A stretch of DNA of 64,000 bases from Aureimonas sp. Leaf324 (GCF_001423245.1 NZ_LMOH01000001.1:30563-94562); one strand, 5' to 3'; shown: positions 33,606-42,762, counted from the first letter of the stretch. The notes: generated from the letters alone by a model not told the origin. Numbers and translations: made by a program.

Positions 33606-34196
33606 CTAGAGCCAGCCGGCGAGGATGCCGACGCCGCCCAGCGCGAAGACGGCACCTGCGGCGCGGGCCACGGTCCGTCCGTAGCGGCCGATCAACGAGG
33701 CAATCCCGAACGCCAGCGCGATGCCCGTCGCGTGCAGGAGGGCGGTCGCCGCGATGAACCCGGCGGCGTAGGTCAGCCCGCCGGCCGTCTCGGGCATCTC
33801 CGCCCCGTGGGCGTGTCCGTGGAAGACGGCGAACACCCCGACCAGAGCCATGGCGACGCCGACGGGCATCGGCCGGCCGAGGGCGGCCGCCCCGCCGATC
33901 ACGACGCTGGAGAGTGCAATGCCGAGTTCGACGAACGGCACGTCGACCTGTGCGACGCCGAGCGAGAAGCCGACGACCATCATGCCGACGAAGGCGGCGG
34001 GGACCAGCCACAGCGCACGGCCGCCGAGGACGTAGGCGAACACGCCGACCGCGACCATCGCGAGGATGTGGTCGAGACCGCCGATCGGGTGCTCGAAGCC
34101 ATGGAGGAAGCCGGCCGTGTCGCCGACCCCGGTATGGGCGAAGGCGACTGTCGGAAGGAGGGAGGCCGCTAGGGCAAGGGGAAACGCTCTGCGCAT
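33606..34196 (-). CDS. hupE: HupE/UreJ-family putative nickel or cobalt transporter
   Basis: A 196-residue membrane protein with a signal-like first helix (ending VAFAHTGVG) and about six helices. The family motif GFLHGFEHPIGGLDHILAMVAVG-type is near residue 29, and a HGHAHG metal-binding loop is near residue 125. HupE/UreJ proteins import nickel and in many bacteria cobalt. Lying beside a B12-linked module, a cobalt role is attractive, but no cobalamin riboswitch precedes this gene. It is followed by the copper cassette on the same strand, 195 bp upstream. Confidence 0.85.
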   Translation of the reverse strand: MRRAFPLALAASLLPTVAFAHTGVGDTAGFLHGFEHPIGGLDHILAMVAVGVFAYVLGGRALWLVPAAFVGMMVVGFSLGVAQVDVPFVELGIALSSVVIGGAAALGRPMPVGVAMALVGVFAVFHGHAHGAEMPETAGGLTYAAGFIAATALLHATGIALAFGIASLIGRYGRTVARAAGAVFALGGVGILAGWL

Positions 34197-34391
34197 GGTG
34201 GTCTCCTGTGAGGAACGAGGCGTCCCAACTAGTATCGGTCGCGGGGACGGCGGGTCCTTTGCGTTGACTTCGGTTCGTCGCCGACTCCCCGTTCAAGCCG
34301 ACGACCGGGCCGCGCACCGTTCGCGTCGCGCATCTTTGCCATCACGACGGCGTGACGGCAACGACGCATCTTCGCACTTGGCCGGCCTGCG

Positions 34392-35009
34392 TCACGTTCC
34401 CGCCAGTTGTACCGGCTCCTGCCGTAGAAGCACCTGCCGGATCTTGTCGATCGCCTCCTCCCGGGGCGTGGCGTAGGGGATCAGTCCCTTCAGCCGACCG
34501 TCCCGCCCGACGAGCAGCAGCGAGGTCGTGTGCTTCATGTGGTAGTCGTTGCCGTCCCCATTCTTGCGGGCGACGACGAGCCAGGCCTGCGACGCCTTGT
34601 GCATCTCCGCCTCGCTTCCCGTCACGCCGACGATCCGGTCGGATATCGAGGCGACGTAGGGCCCCACGACGTCCGGCGTGTCGCGCTCGGGGTCGATGGT
34701 GAAGAAGAGCGCCTGAAGGTCTCGGCCTTCCGGACCCAGCTCGTTCAGCCAGTCGGCCATCTCGATCAGCGTCGTCGGGCAGACTTCGGGGCAGTTGGTG
34801 TAACCGAAGTAGACGAGCGACGGGCGTCCCTCGAACACGTGCTCGGTCACCGTCCGGCCCGCGGTGTCGACAAGCGCGAACGGGCGCTTGACCGCGCTGT
34901 GCTCCGCCTGACCGACATAGACGAAGCCAACGGCGGTGAGGAGCACGCCGAGAAGTGTGACGAGACCGCCGATCGCGAGCATGCGGTTGGCTGAAGCGGG
35001 CGATGACAT
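34392..35009 (-). CDS. SCO1/SenC-family copper chaperone
   Basis: A 205-residue membrane-anchored thioredoxin-fold protein. One N-terminal helix (LAIGGLVTLLGVLLTAVGFV) is followed by the copper motif FGYTNCPEVCPTT (CxxxC) and the distant ligand His in NDYHMKHTTSLLLVG. It delivers copper to cytochrome oxidase CuA or to other periplasmic proteins. I chose the ATG at 35009. A second SCO gene lies at 40312-40914, bracketing the copper cassette. Confidence 0.92.
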   Translation of the reverse strand: MSSPASANRMLAIGGLVTLLGVLLTAVGFVYVGQAEHSAVKRPFALVDTAGRTVTEHVFEGRPSLVYFGYTNCPEVCPTTLIEMADWLNELGPEGRDLQALFFTIDPERDTPDVVGPYVASISDRIVGVTGSEAEMHKASQAWLVVARKNGDGNDYHMKHTTSLLLVGRDGRLKGLIPYATPREEAIDKIRQVLLRQEPVQLAGT

Positions 35010-35074
35010 CGAGATGATCCTTTCGTTCTCCAACGCTGATCGGTGGTCGGGGCTGTCGGGCGGCGAGACCGTCG

Positions 35075-36685
35075 TCAGGGTCTGACGTCGATCGTCGTCG
35101 CGATGCGTTCTAGGCTGAAGTCGTCGATCAACACCTCCAACTGGACAGCCCACGCGCCGGGAACGGGCAGCGTCACATCCGTCCGCCAGACCCCGTCGCC
35201 GCGGTTCTCGGCTGGCCGCCGGATGGGGCCGATGCCGCTGGCGGCCTGCTCGAACACGAAAGTGACGGACGTCGGGGCGACGGGTCCGTAGTCGATGGTG
35301 AAGAGCGTCGCTTCGGCGGTGACGGGCCCGGCCCGGCCGGGGACCAGCGACAGGTCGGCCATGACGGTTCGTCCCATCGCGTGGGCCGAGATGGGCTCGG
35401 CCGCGACCGCCGCCTCGACGCGCGGCGGCGGCGTGAAGCGCCATAGGGCGACCGCCGACAGGATCAGGACCGCCACGCCGATCTCGACGACGATCACACG
35501 GGCCATCGACACGGTCGCCGACGGCTCGCCACGCAACGACTGCTCCGTGAGGCGCCAACGATTGTAGGCCGCGAGCGAGAACAGGACCGCGAGGAGGCAG
35601 AGCTTGGCGAGGAGGACCCTTCCGTAGGCGGTGGCCCAGAGCGCGGAGACGACGCCGACCTGCACCACCGCGAGAACCGTGCCCGATACCAGTAGCGCGA
35701 CGACGACCCACGGGATGAGCTGCGAGAAGCGTCGCAGCGCCGCCGCGCCGACCGAAGGGCCTCCGCGCAGCGACGCGGCGAGCGGCACGAGGGCGCCGAT
35801 CCACAAGGCGACGGCCAGCCCGTGCACGGCGACCGCCGGGCGCATCAGCCATGTCGGAGAGGCGTTCGAGGCGTGACCACTCGACGCAAAGGCAGCTCCG
35901 ACGCCGAGCAACGCGGCAGACGACAGCAGCGCGGCAAGGAACTGGCCGGGCACCCATGTCGTTAGGAGCGCCACCGCCATGGCCGCGGCCGCAACCGCGA
36001 GCGTCCAGGCGAAGCTGGTTCCCGCACCCGCCTGCCACACCTGGGGATCGGTGAGCGCCGCCAAAGGCGCGCCGAGGGCATCGAGCCCCTGGGCGATCAG
36101 CGCGACGGGTGTCGCGAGAAGTCCCACCAGAAGGGCCGCACGGACCAGACGCAGTGCGGCGCCGGACGGCCGTGACCCCACGAGAAGCCCGGTCGCGCCG
36201 CCGACCCCGAGAAAGAGCCCGACATACAGAAGAACACGCGACGCCCAGACGAGCATGCGCACGCCGAGGTCGTCCGTCATCGTCGCGGTCGGGGTCGCGC
36301 TGGTGCTTCCGAGGGAGAAGACGACCGAGCCGGCGACGGGATGGCCGTCCGCCGAGACGACGCGCCAGGACAGGACGTGCGTCCCCTGAACCATGTCGCC
36401 GGGCGCGGGAACACCGAGCGTGTTGCCCGAGAGGCTGGCCCCCGACAAGTCGCGGCTCGAGCCGTCGGGGCCGACCAGGACGATGCGGAGCGGGGACACG
36501 GGTTCGCTGAACGTCATCTCGTAGCGCGAAGGCGCGACGTCGAGAACGGCTCCGTCGGACGGAGACGTGGAGACAAGGCCCGCATGCGCATACGCGGCCG
36601 CCATCCCGGCGACGAGCGCCGAGACGAGGGCGATCAAGCCGAGCACGGCGTCTCGTAGGGTGCCCGGTCGGAACGGGATGGACAT
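35075..36685 (-). CDS. CopC-CopD fusion copper protein (YcnJ-like)
   Basis: A 536-residue fusion. After the signal peptide, residues 33-125 are a CopC-like beta barrel starting at AHAGLVSTSPSDGAVLD with conserved DGHPVAGSVVFSLG. About eight helices of the CopD type follow (130-430), and then a periplasmic C-terminal beta domain (from about 440, with MGRTVMADLSLVPGRAGPVTAE). It binds copper at the N-terminal His and carries it across the membrane or acts in import. The architecture matches Bacillus YcnJ. It lies between an SCO gene and a YcnI-like gene, again like the ycn set. Confidence 0.92.
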   Translation of the reverse strand: MSIPFRPGTLRDAVLGLIALVSALVAGMAAAYAHAGLVSTSPSDGAVLDVAPSRYEMTFSEPVSPLRIVLVGPDGSSRDLSGASLSGNTLGVPAPGDMVQGTHVLSWRVVSADGHPVAGSVVFSLGSTSATPTATMTDDLGVRMLVWASRVLLYVGLFLGVGGATGLLVGSRPSGAALRLVRAALLVGLLATPVALIAQGLDALGAPLAALTDPQVWQAGAGTSFAWTLAVAAAAMAVALLTTWVPGQFLAALLSSAALLGVGAAFASSGHASNASPTWLMRPAVAVHGLAVALWIGALVPLAASLRGGPSVGAAALRRFSQLIPWVVVALLVSGTVLAVVQVGVVSALWATAYGRVLLAKLCLLAVLFSLAAYNRWRLTEQSLRGEPSATVSMARVIVVEIGVAVLILSAVALWRFTPPPRVEAAVAAEPISAHAMGRTVMADLSLVPGRAGPVTAEATLFTIDYGPVAPTSVTFVFEQAASGIGPIRRPAENRGDGVWRTDVTLPVPGAWAVQLEVLIDDFSLERIATTIDVRP

Positions 36686-36735
36686 GCGCGCCTCCATGGC
36701 GGGGGGCGGTGCGGCGGGACCGCACCGCCGGACAG

Positions 36736-37257
36736 TCAGTTCTTCGGCAGGAGCGTCACGCCCGCGGCCGGGTACTCGTAGTCGTCGGCTGTCTTCCCAG
36801 CCTCGGGGATCTCGATCCAGCGCTCGGCCTTGCCTTCCGGGCATTCTTGCACGACCGGGAACCAGAGCTTGCCCCCGGTGGCGAGGTCGGGCGTCAGGTA
36901 CACGCGCATGACGAACTCGTCGTAGTAGGCGTCGGGCAGGTTGCCGCCGCTCCAGGTGACCTCGCGCACGCCCTCGGTGAGCGGCGTGCCGTAGTAGTCG
37001 AAGGTCTTGCCGTAGGCTTCGGTCTTCGTCGCGATCTCCCAGCCGGCCTTCGGCATCGGCTTGACGGAGATGACGCCGTCCGGGATGCGCACGCGGATGG
37101 TCGTCGTCGGCGCGCCCTCGCAGCCGTGGCCGACGCGGAACACGGCCTTGTAGCTACCGCCGACCTTGGCCTCCTGGGTCTCCAGGGTGACGTGCGCGGA
37201 GGCCTGGCCGAGCATGGCCGCGGTGGCTGCCGCCGTGATGAGAATGCGTTTGGTCAT
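36736..37257 (-). CDS. ycnI: YcnI/DUF1775 copper-binding protein
   Basis: A 173-residue secreted protein with signal peptide MTKRILITAAATAAMLGQASA and mature N terminus HVTLETQEAKVGGSYKAVFR. The N-terminal His is the copper-brace residue of the family. GCEGAPTTTIRVRIPDG and WFPVVQECPEGKAERWIEIP are further DUF1775 hallmarks. It is likely a periplasmic Cu(II) chaperone working with the CopC-CopD fusion 50 bp downstream, as in the ycnKJI locus. Confidence 0.92.
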   Translation of the reverse strand: MTKRILITAAATAAMLGQASAHVTLETQEAKVGGSYKAVFRVGHGCEGAPTTTIRVRIPDGVISVKPMPKAGWEIATKTEAYGKTFDYYGTPLTEGVREVTWSGGNLPDAYYDEFVMRVYLTPDLATGGKLWFPVVQECPEGKAERWIEIPEAGKTADDYEYPAAGVTLLPKN

Positions 37258-37348
37258 GGGATGGTCCCTTCGGGTTTGCCCTGGCCTTGTCGAGGTCCTC
37301 GGGCGGGTGGATTGGGGTGTTGGTTCGTTCGGTACGGAGCCGGACGCG

Positions 37349-37876
37349 TCAGTGCGCGTGGGCCGGGTCCGCGGTGCCGTGATCGTGCGCGGGCTCCTTG
37401 GCGCCCATCGAGCCGACGTCGAGTTCGACCTCGACGGAGCCGGCCTTCTCGAAGGTCAACGTGACGGGCACCATGTCGCCCTGCTTGAACGGCTCCTTGA
37501 TGCCGACCAGCATGAGGTGGAAGCCGCCCGGCGCGAGTGCGGCCTCGCCGCCGGCGGGGATCTCGATGCCGCCCGCGACTTGGCTCATGTTCATGACGCC
37601 GTCGACGATCGTCATCTCGTGGACCTCGACCTTCTCGGCCATCGGCGAGGCGGCCGACACGAGGCGGTCGGTCTCGGTGCCGGAGTTCGACAGGGCGAGA
37701 TAGCCCGCGCCCGTCCTGGCGCCCGGCGGCGTGGCGCGGCTCCAGGGGTGCTCGATCCCGATCGAGCCGACCTTGAACTCGTGGGCCTCGGCGGTCATCG
37801 ACGCGGCGGCGAGCGTTGCGCAGGCGAGAACGAGGGCCGTCGCGCCTCGCCGGGCAGCGAGAGTGATCCTGATCAT
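37349..37876 (-). CDS. PCuAC-type periplasmic copper chaperone
   Basis: A 175-residue secreted protein with a signal peptide to about residue 31 (MTAEAHEFK at the junction) and a PCuAC (DUF461) domain. Its Cu(I) ligands follow the usual H, M, H-x-M order: VEVHEMTIVDGVMNM near residue 85 and GGFHLMLVG near 117. A His-rich tail (HDHGTADPAHAH) adds metal-binding capacity. It delivers Cu(I) to oxidase CuA sites together with SCO proteins. I chose the ATG at 37876. Confidence 0.92.
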   Translation of the reverse strand: MIRITLAARRGATALVLACATLAAASMTAEAHEFKVGSIGIEHPWSRATPPGARTGAGYLALSNSGTETDRLVSAASPMAEKVEVHEMTIVDGVMNMSQVAGGIEIPAGGEAALAPGGFHLMLVGIKEPFKQGDMVPVTLTFEKAGSVEVELDVGSMGAKEPAHDHGTADPAHAH

Positions 37877-37962
37877 GGACTGGGTTCCTTTTTGGATGGA
37901 GGCCGGGACGCGGACGTGGTTCCGGCGGTTGGGATTGACGATGTGCGGCTTTGCGCCAGCCC

Positions 37963-39333
37963 TCAGGCGGGACGCGCCTCGCGCGCGGAGCGGAGCTTCG
38001 AGACGGCGAAATCCATCGCCAGCATCACGAGCAGCGAGGCGCCCATCAGCGGGAAGACGATGCCGCCGATGGCGAGAATCGCGATCAGGCCGCGGAACAC
38101 CCGCTTGTCCTTTGGCATCGGCGGCACGCCCATCGAGCGGCCGGGGCGGCGCTTCCACCACATGACGGCCGCCGAGACAGCCAGCACCACGTTGCCGATG
38201 CAGACGAGGACAAGGAGAATCTGGTTGGCGAGGCCGAACTGCTGGCCCATGTGGAAGTTGATGCCCCATTCGAGCGCACGCCCCATCGGGCCGTAGTCGG
38301 CGTAGCTCATGTCGAGGAGCGGCTTGCCGGTGTACTGGTCGAGATGGACGACGCGCTGCTGGGCGAGGTCGTCGGGATAGACCGAGCCCGTGTAGACGCC
38401 GGTCGGCTTGGTCGGCAGGTTGACGGCGTAGCCGTGGTGAAGCCCCAGTTCGTCGAACTCGGCGACGGCCCGGTCGAGGCCGATCGGCGTGGCGTCGGAA
38501 GGGGCCGAGTTCGGCACCTGCGCCTGCTCGAGCGACCAGGTCGTCAGCCCCTCGGCCGACAGCTTCTGGCCGGACATCGGCACGTCGACGCGCACGCCGG
38601 AGGGGTAGCCGAAGTTCGAGCCGTTGGCCCACTCGTTCACTTGGCCGCCCCAGACCTGCGACCAGGGCATGCCCGTCAGCGCCAGGAAGGCAATGAAGCC
38701 GCCGACGAAGAGGCCCGTGACGGCATGGGTGTCTCGCCAGAACACGCGTTTCGTCCGGTCGCCGCGAACCGACACGACGCCGCCCTTCTGACCGCGAGGC
38801 CACCAGAGGTAGATGCCGGTCGCCACCAGCAGGATGGCCCAGCCGCCCGCGATCTCGATGACGCCGCGTGCGACGGGGCCGAAGTACCGCAGCGAGTGGA
38901 GATAACGCACGGTCCACATGACCGTGCCCCGGTCGGCGATCGAGCCGAGGACGTGGCCGTCATAGGGGTTCACGTAGACGGCTATGCGCGCGCCGTCGGG
39001 CGTCTTGATCGTCACCTCGGCGGAGGCTTCCCGAACGGCGGGGTCGGTGAACTTGACCGCCGTTCCCGGATAGGCCGCGAGCGCCGCGTCCACCATGCGC
39101 GACGGAGCGATGGTCTGCGCGCCTTCGACAACCTGCACGCGCTGGAGGTCGGCATGAATGAAGGCGTCGATCTCCTCGCGGAACAGGTACAGCGCCCCGG
39201 TGACCGACAGGGTGACTAGGAAGGGCAGGACGAAGAGCCCCGCGTAGAAGTGCCAGCGCCAGACGGCGCGGTAGAGGTCGACGGCGGAGGCGCGGGCCGC
39301 GCTGTCCATCCGGTCGGCGGTGATGTCGGACAT
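37963..39333 (-). CDS. PepSY-domain transmembrane protein
   Basis: A 456-residue inner-membrane protein with PepSY-TM architecture. The opening helix YRAVWRWHFYAGLFVLPFLV is followed by a first PepSY region (about 75-130), then helices around WAILLVATGIYLWWPRG and a second periplasmic part. The helix NQILLVLVCIGNVVLAVSAA and a terminal helix come last. Conserved His residues (RWHFYAG and YLHSLRY) may bind haem, as in PepSY reductases linked to metal-chelate reduction. It lies in the copper cassette, so reduction of copper or iron outside the membrane is a reasonable but unproven role. Confidence 0.88.
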   Translation of the reverse strand: MSDITADRMDSAARASAVDLYRAVWRWHFYAGLFVLPFLVTLSVTGALYLFREEIDAFIHADLQRVQVVEGAQTIAPSRMVDAALAAYPGTAVKFTDPAVREASAEVTIKTPDGARIAVYVNPYDGHVLGSIADRGTVMWTVRYLHSLRYFGPVARGVIEIAGGWAILLVATGIYLWWPRGQKGGVVSVRGDRTKRVFWRDTHAVTGLFVGGFIAFLALTGMPWSQVWGGQVNEWANGSNFGYPSGVRVDVPMSGQKLSAEGLTTWSLEQAQVPNSAPSDATPIGLDRAVAEFDELGLHHGYAVNLPTKPTGVYTGSVYPDDLAQQRVVHLDQYTGKPLLDMSYADYGPMGRALEWGINFHMGQQFGLANQILLVLVCIGNVVLAVSAAVMWWKRRPGRSMGVPPMPKDKRVFRGLIAILAIGGIVFPLMGASLLVMLAMDFAVSKLRSAREARPA

Positions 39334-39380
39334 TCGGCGGTCTTTCGTGGTTCGAGGTGTGAAGAGGGGCGTGCCGTCCG

Positions 39381-40178
39381 TCAGGCAGGCATGCGAGCGG
39401 CCGCCCGTTCGGCCGCGCGCCTAGCGTCCTGGAGCGCGGGTCCGCGTCGGCGCAGGACCTCGGCCGTGATGTCCGCGCCCGCGCCCGCGGGCGATCCTGC
39501 CGGGAACGGCGGCTTCGGATCGTATTCGAGGACGAGCTGGATGCGCTTTGCCGCGTCCTCGCCCTTCATCCGGGCCGCGAGCGTCAAGCCGAAGTCGACG
39601 CCGGCCGTCGCGCCCCCGCCGGTGACGAGGTTTCCGTCCTCGACGACGCGTTCCTCGGTCGGGACCCCGCCGAACAGGGGGAGGAGATCGCGGACGTACC
39701 AGTGCGTCGTCGCGCGCTTGCTGCGGATGAGCCCGGCCGCTCCGAGAAGGAGGGTGCCGGTGCAGACCGCGGTGACGAAGCGGGCACGCTCTCCCATCTC
39801 CCGGAGGAAGGCGATCGTGCCGGGATCGTCCATCAGGTCGACGGTGCCGCCGAGCCCGCCGGGGACGAAGAGGACGTCCACGTCGCGCGGGCAGTCGGGA
39901 TAGGTCGTCGTCGGGGTCACCGGGATGCCGACCTCGGATGCGACCGGGGCCGGCGTGCGGCCGACGAGGTGGATCCGCGCCCCCATGACGTTGAAGACGG
40001 TCAGCGGGCCAACGAGGTCGAGAAGGATCATCTTCGGGTGGACGAGCATTGCGAAGCTCGGCCCGTCCGCCGCAGAAGCGGCGGGCGTCGGGCTCTTGGC
40101 CGCCGATGCGGTACCGGGCGCGAGCACGCCGAGGCCCGCGGCGGCCCCGAGGGCCAGCGAGAAGTCCCTGCGGTTCAC
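39381..40178 (-). CDS. Tat-exported DJ-1/PfpI-family protein
   Basis: A 265-residue DJ-1/PfpI (GATase-like) protein with a twin-arginine leader (NRRDFSLALGAAAGLGVLAP). The nucleophile elbow is AVCTGTLLLGAAGL near residue 150, and PGGLGGTVDLMDD is near 124. It is like the isonitrile hydratase/transcription-regulator-associated branch but without a DNA-binding domain. I chose the GTG at 40176-40178 because GGAGA lies 7 bp upstream and it opens exactly at the Tat motif. Its role in the copper cassette is unknown; a periplasmic glyoxalase/chaperone-like role is one idea. Confidence 0.82.
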   Translation of the reverse strand: MNRRDFSLALGAAAGLGVLAPGTASAAKSPTPAASAADGPSFAMLVHPKMILLDLVGPLTVFNVMGARIHLVGRTPAPVASEVGIPVTPTTTYPDCPRDVDVLFVPGGLGGTVDLMDDPGTIAFLREMGERARFVTAVCTGTLLLGAAGLIRSKRATTHWYVRDLLPLFGGVPTEERVVEDGNLVTGGGATAGVDFGLTLAARMKGEDAAKRIQLVLEYDPKPPFPAGSPAGAGADITAEVLRRRGPALQDARRAAERAAARMPA

Positions 40179-40311
40179 GGGCTTGTCTCCATGCGAGAAA
40201 GACGTTCGGCGCACGGACGGAGAACCTGTCCGGGCGATTGCACTTGGTGACGGGGTGGCTCGCCGGTTCGGGCGAGCGACAGGACGGAACGCGGGCGCCC
40301 TTGGCGCCCGT

Positions 40312-40914
40312 TCAGGTCGTCGTGCGCGAGGCAAGCCGCCGCAGCTTTGCGAGGGCGTTGTCGTGCCCTTCCTCGTAGGCGATCGTGCCGACGAACCCGC
40401 CGGCCGCATCGAGGAGGAGCACGGCAGCGGTGTGGTCCATCGTGTAGCCACCGTCCTCAGTGGGAACCCGCTTGACGTAGATCCCGTAGCTCTTGGCCAT
40501 CGCCCGCACGGCGTCCGGCTCGCCCGTGATCCCGCGGATGCGCTCGTCGAAGGCGGAGAGGTACGTGTGCAAGACCTCCGGTGTGTCCCGCTTCGGGTCC
40601 ACCGACACGAAGACGACGTTGAGCCGTTCGGCGTCGGGGCCGAGTTCGCCCATCAGTCCGGCGAGTTCGGCAAGCGTCGTCGGGCAAACCTCCGGGCAGA
40701 AGGTGAAGCCGAAGAACAGCGCCGTCGGCTTGCCCCGCAAGTCGGTGTCCGAGATCGGCCTGCCTTCGTCGCTCGTCAGCCGGAACGGCGCGCCGAGCAG
40801 CGTCGCCACACTGTCGCTCCGGTTCCAAGGACCAAGGACCGCGGCCGCGCCGACAGCGCCCCCAAGGACCAAGACGGCGGCGAGCGAAAGGAAGAAGCGG
40901 TTGCCACGGGTCAT
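40312..40914 (-). CDS. Second SCO1/SenC-family protein
   Basis: A 200-residue protein with one N-terminal anchor helix (FFLSLAAVLVLGGAVGAAAV) and the SCO motif FGFTFCPEVCPTT. The distal His is in YTMDHTAAVLLLDAAG. It diverges from the first SCO protein, so the two probably serve different targets or different redox steps. I chose the ATG at 40914. It lies between the DJ-1 gene and the DUF2946 gene in the same orientation, near the probable 5' end of the copper cassette. Confidence 0.92.
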   Translation of the reverse strand: MTRGNRFFLSLAAVLVLGGAVGAAAVLGPWNRSDSVATLLGAPFRLTSDEGRPISDTDLRGKPTALFFGFTFCPEVCPTTLAELAGLMGELGPDAERLNVVFVSVDPKRDTPEVLHTYLSAFDERIRGITGEPDAVRAMAKSYGIYVKRVPTEDGGYTMDHTAAVLLLDAAGGFVGTIAYEEGHDNALAKLRRLASRTTT

Positions 40915-41142
40915 CGGACCCGGCCGCTTCGCGCACTGAGCGGGGACGTATCGGCGCGTCCTGCCGAAACCGCTGGGAGGGCGCCAGCAAGTGGACGATG
41001 CCGGACCGTCGTGCGCCCGGAGGCGCCACAATTGATATGCATGAGAACAGCCTCTCGGCGACCGGGCGACCGACGCCAAAGGCGCGGTGCCGTCGCAAAT
41101 GACGCATACGATCCCGCCACGGACGCGGCGGGGGCTCGGTCG

Positions 41143-41532
41143 TCAGGCGGAGAGAGGCGGGCCTCGGGTGCTTCGAGGCGTCTCGACGGCACCGGAGCCG
41201 ACGTCCTCGTACAGGACGAACGGCACGGACAGGATGACGGGCTGGCGGACGAGCAGCGACACGAGCGTCGGCGGCGGAGCGCTGGGAGCCCCGAACATGC
41301 CGCAGCCCATCGAGCAGCATTCCATCAGCTTGGAATGGTGATCGGACTTGTCCGTTGGCTTGTGGTTGCCGCCCTTGCCGTCCGTGACGCAGAGGACGTT
41401 GCCGAACTGGTCACGGGGCAAGAGGTCGGCGGTGGCGCTCAGGGAGAAGCCGAGCAGCGCGGCCTGAACGACGAACAGGAAGGCGGCGAGCCGCACCATC
41501 CATCCGTTCGAGCCGTTGCGCCGCGATTCCAA
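41143..41532 (-). CDS. DUF2946-like small membrane/secreted protein
   Basis: A 129-residue product if the TTG at 41530-41532 is used, supported by GGGAGA 7 bp upstream. One hydrophobic segment (MVRLAAFLFVVQAALLGFSL) is followed by LCVTDGKGGNH and a Cys-rich stretch ECCSMGCGMFG. It ends with a second hydrophobic region. Such DUF2946-type proteins often open copper-handling operons in proteobacteria. The His and Cys clusters suggest metal contact. The function is unknown. The 41533-41749 spacer upstream shows no gene. Confidence 0.65.
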   Translation of the reverse strand: MESRRNGSNGWMVRLAAFLFVVQAALLGFSLSATADLLPRDQFGNVLCVTDGKGGNHKPTDKSDHHSKLMECCSMGCGMFGAPSAPPPTLVSLLVRQPVILSVPFVLYEDVGSGAVETPRSTRGPPLSA

Positions 41533-41749
41533 GTCCCAGTCTCCCTTTGATGCAGGAGTCGTAGCACCTGCGAACCGCTTTGGCCATGACGGTCCCTTGG
41601 ACAAACGGTCCTACGATTCGACCCGACGAAGCGTCTTGTCGGGACGGCAAAATACTCATCGTAAAAACTTGGGTGCCGGAATGTCCGCTTCTGAGCCTCG
41701 GTTATTTCGAGCTGAGAGTCCGGTAGGGGTCGGAAGGGGTCGGGCGACC

Positions 41750-42568
41750 TCAAACCTCGACGACCAACCTAGGATCGAAAGCCGGGTTCTCGATCTCATC
41801 GAAGCCGACGCCCTGAACGCGTCTCGACCGCACGTAGCCTCTCGGATTGCAGATCACCCGCGTCCCGAAAACGGTGTAGTCGCGCTGGCAGTGAATGTGC
41901 CCGTGCACCCAGAGCGCCGGCCGACCGTCGTGCATGACGTCCTCGAGGTGCGAGGCGTAGGCAGCGTCCAGCCGTTCCCTGACCTCGCCGTGGCGCAGGG
42001 AACGCGTCGACGGCGCATGGTGCGTGACGACGACCGTCGGGCCATCGAACGGCGTCGCCAGCGTCTCGACGATCACTTTCCGGTGCCGGGCGTGGATGCC
42101 GACTAGGTGCTGTGGTGTGAGCCTGGGCCGTTCCCGATCGACGCCGGCCCTCGTGTACCGGAAATCGTTCATGTTCGCCAAAGCCTCGATCTGGCCCTTG
42201 TGGACGCCGTCGCGACATATCCCATAGTCCGTCCAGAGCGTCCCGCCGACGAAGCGGACGCCGCCGATCTCGACCGTGTCGCCGTCGAGGACGTGGATGC
42301 CGTCGTGCTGGAGCCGCTCCCGGAACCTGGGGATCTCGCGATCGACCGAGCCACCCCAAAAATCGTGGTTTCCCGCGACGACGATGATCGGGATGCCTAG
42401 GCGGCGGCGCTGCCCCTCTAGCCAGTCCCGCCCCATCGTTGACAGCCTGCCTGCGATGTCGCCGGCGACGACCAGGACGTCGGCTTCGACGTCGGCGAGA
42501 GGCTGCCAGATGCCTATCGCCGACCGGGAGAAGTCATCGTGCAGGTCGCTCATGATCCAGACTTTCAT
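41750..42568 (-). CDS. Calcineurin-like metallophosphoesterase (AAA-ATPase operon)
   Basis: A 272-residue metallophosphoesterase with the complete metal-site set: SDLHDD at the N terminus, VVAGDIAG near residue 34, AGNHDFWGG near 66, VVTHHAP near 180 and WVHGHIH near 220. It hydrolyses a phosphodiester or phosphomonoester of unknown identity. The ATG overlaps the stop of the 65-residue gene upstream (ATGA), and that gene overlaps the AAA+ gene, so the three are translated as a unit. Confidence 0.88.
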   Translation of the reverse strand: MKVWIMSDLHDDFSRSAIGIWQPLADVEADVLVVAGDIAGRLSTMGRDWLEGQRRRLGIPIIVVAGNHDFWGGSVDREIPRFRERLQHDGIHVLDGDTVEIGGVRFVGGTLWTDYGICRDGVHKGQIEALANMNDFRYTRAGVDRERPRLTPQHLVGIHARHRKVIVETLATPFDGPTVVVTHHAPSTRSLRHGEVRERLDAAYASHLEDVMHDGRPALWVHGHIHCQRDYTVFGTRVICNPRGYVRSRRVQGVGFDEIENPAFDPRLVVEV

Positions 42569-42762
42569 GCGTGACCTCCTGCTTTGTAATGGCGTTCCAT
42601 GACCAGGCCGATGGCCGTGACGCCGAGTGCGCGACGCTCCGGTCCGGTGAGTTGAGAGAAGACCGAGATGGCCTGGTGGCAGACCTCCAGGGGCGGGACG
42701 CCTTCCTCACGTTCGATGCGGTCCAGACGTTCCCTGACGTCGATCGGGAGCGCGAGGATCAC
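42565..42762 (-). CDS. 65-residue protein of unknown function between AAA+ and phosphoesterase genes
   Basis: Starting at the GTG at 42760-42762, which overlaps the AAA+ stop (GTGA), the frame gives a 65-residue protein with LPIDVRERLDRIEREEGVP and a later GPERRALGVTAIGLVMERHY. It is probably helical and acidic-basic mixed, of antitoxin or adaptor size. A longer upstream start at 42849 would overlap the ATPase by 90 bp, so it was not used. Its stop overlaps the phosphoesterase ATG. I do not recognise a family. Confidence 0.65.
   Translation of the reverse strand: MILALPIDVRERLDRIEREEGVPPLEVCHQAISVFSQLTGPERRALGVTAIGLVMERHYKAGGHA

Noticed and set aside
34197-34391. Cobalamin riboswitch in front of hupE
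   Set aside because: HupE genes are often B12-controlled, but none of the conserved aptamer blocks are present here.
35075-36725. Long minus-strand frame extending the SCO gene upstream through the CopC-CopD gene
   Set aside because: The SCO protein clearly starts at 35009 with its membrane anchor. The extension is a shadow of the CopC-CopD frame.
41680-41750. Possible fourth copy of the ~80-bp repeat (short TGTCCGCTTC match)
   Set aside because: Only the last block matches and the other blocks are missing, so it could be chance.
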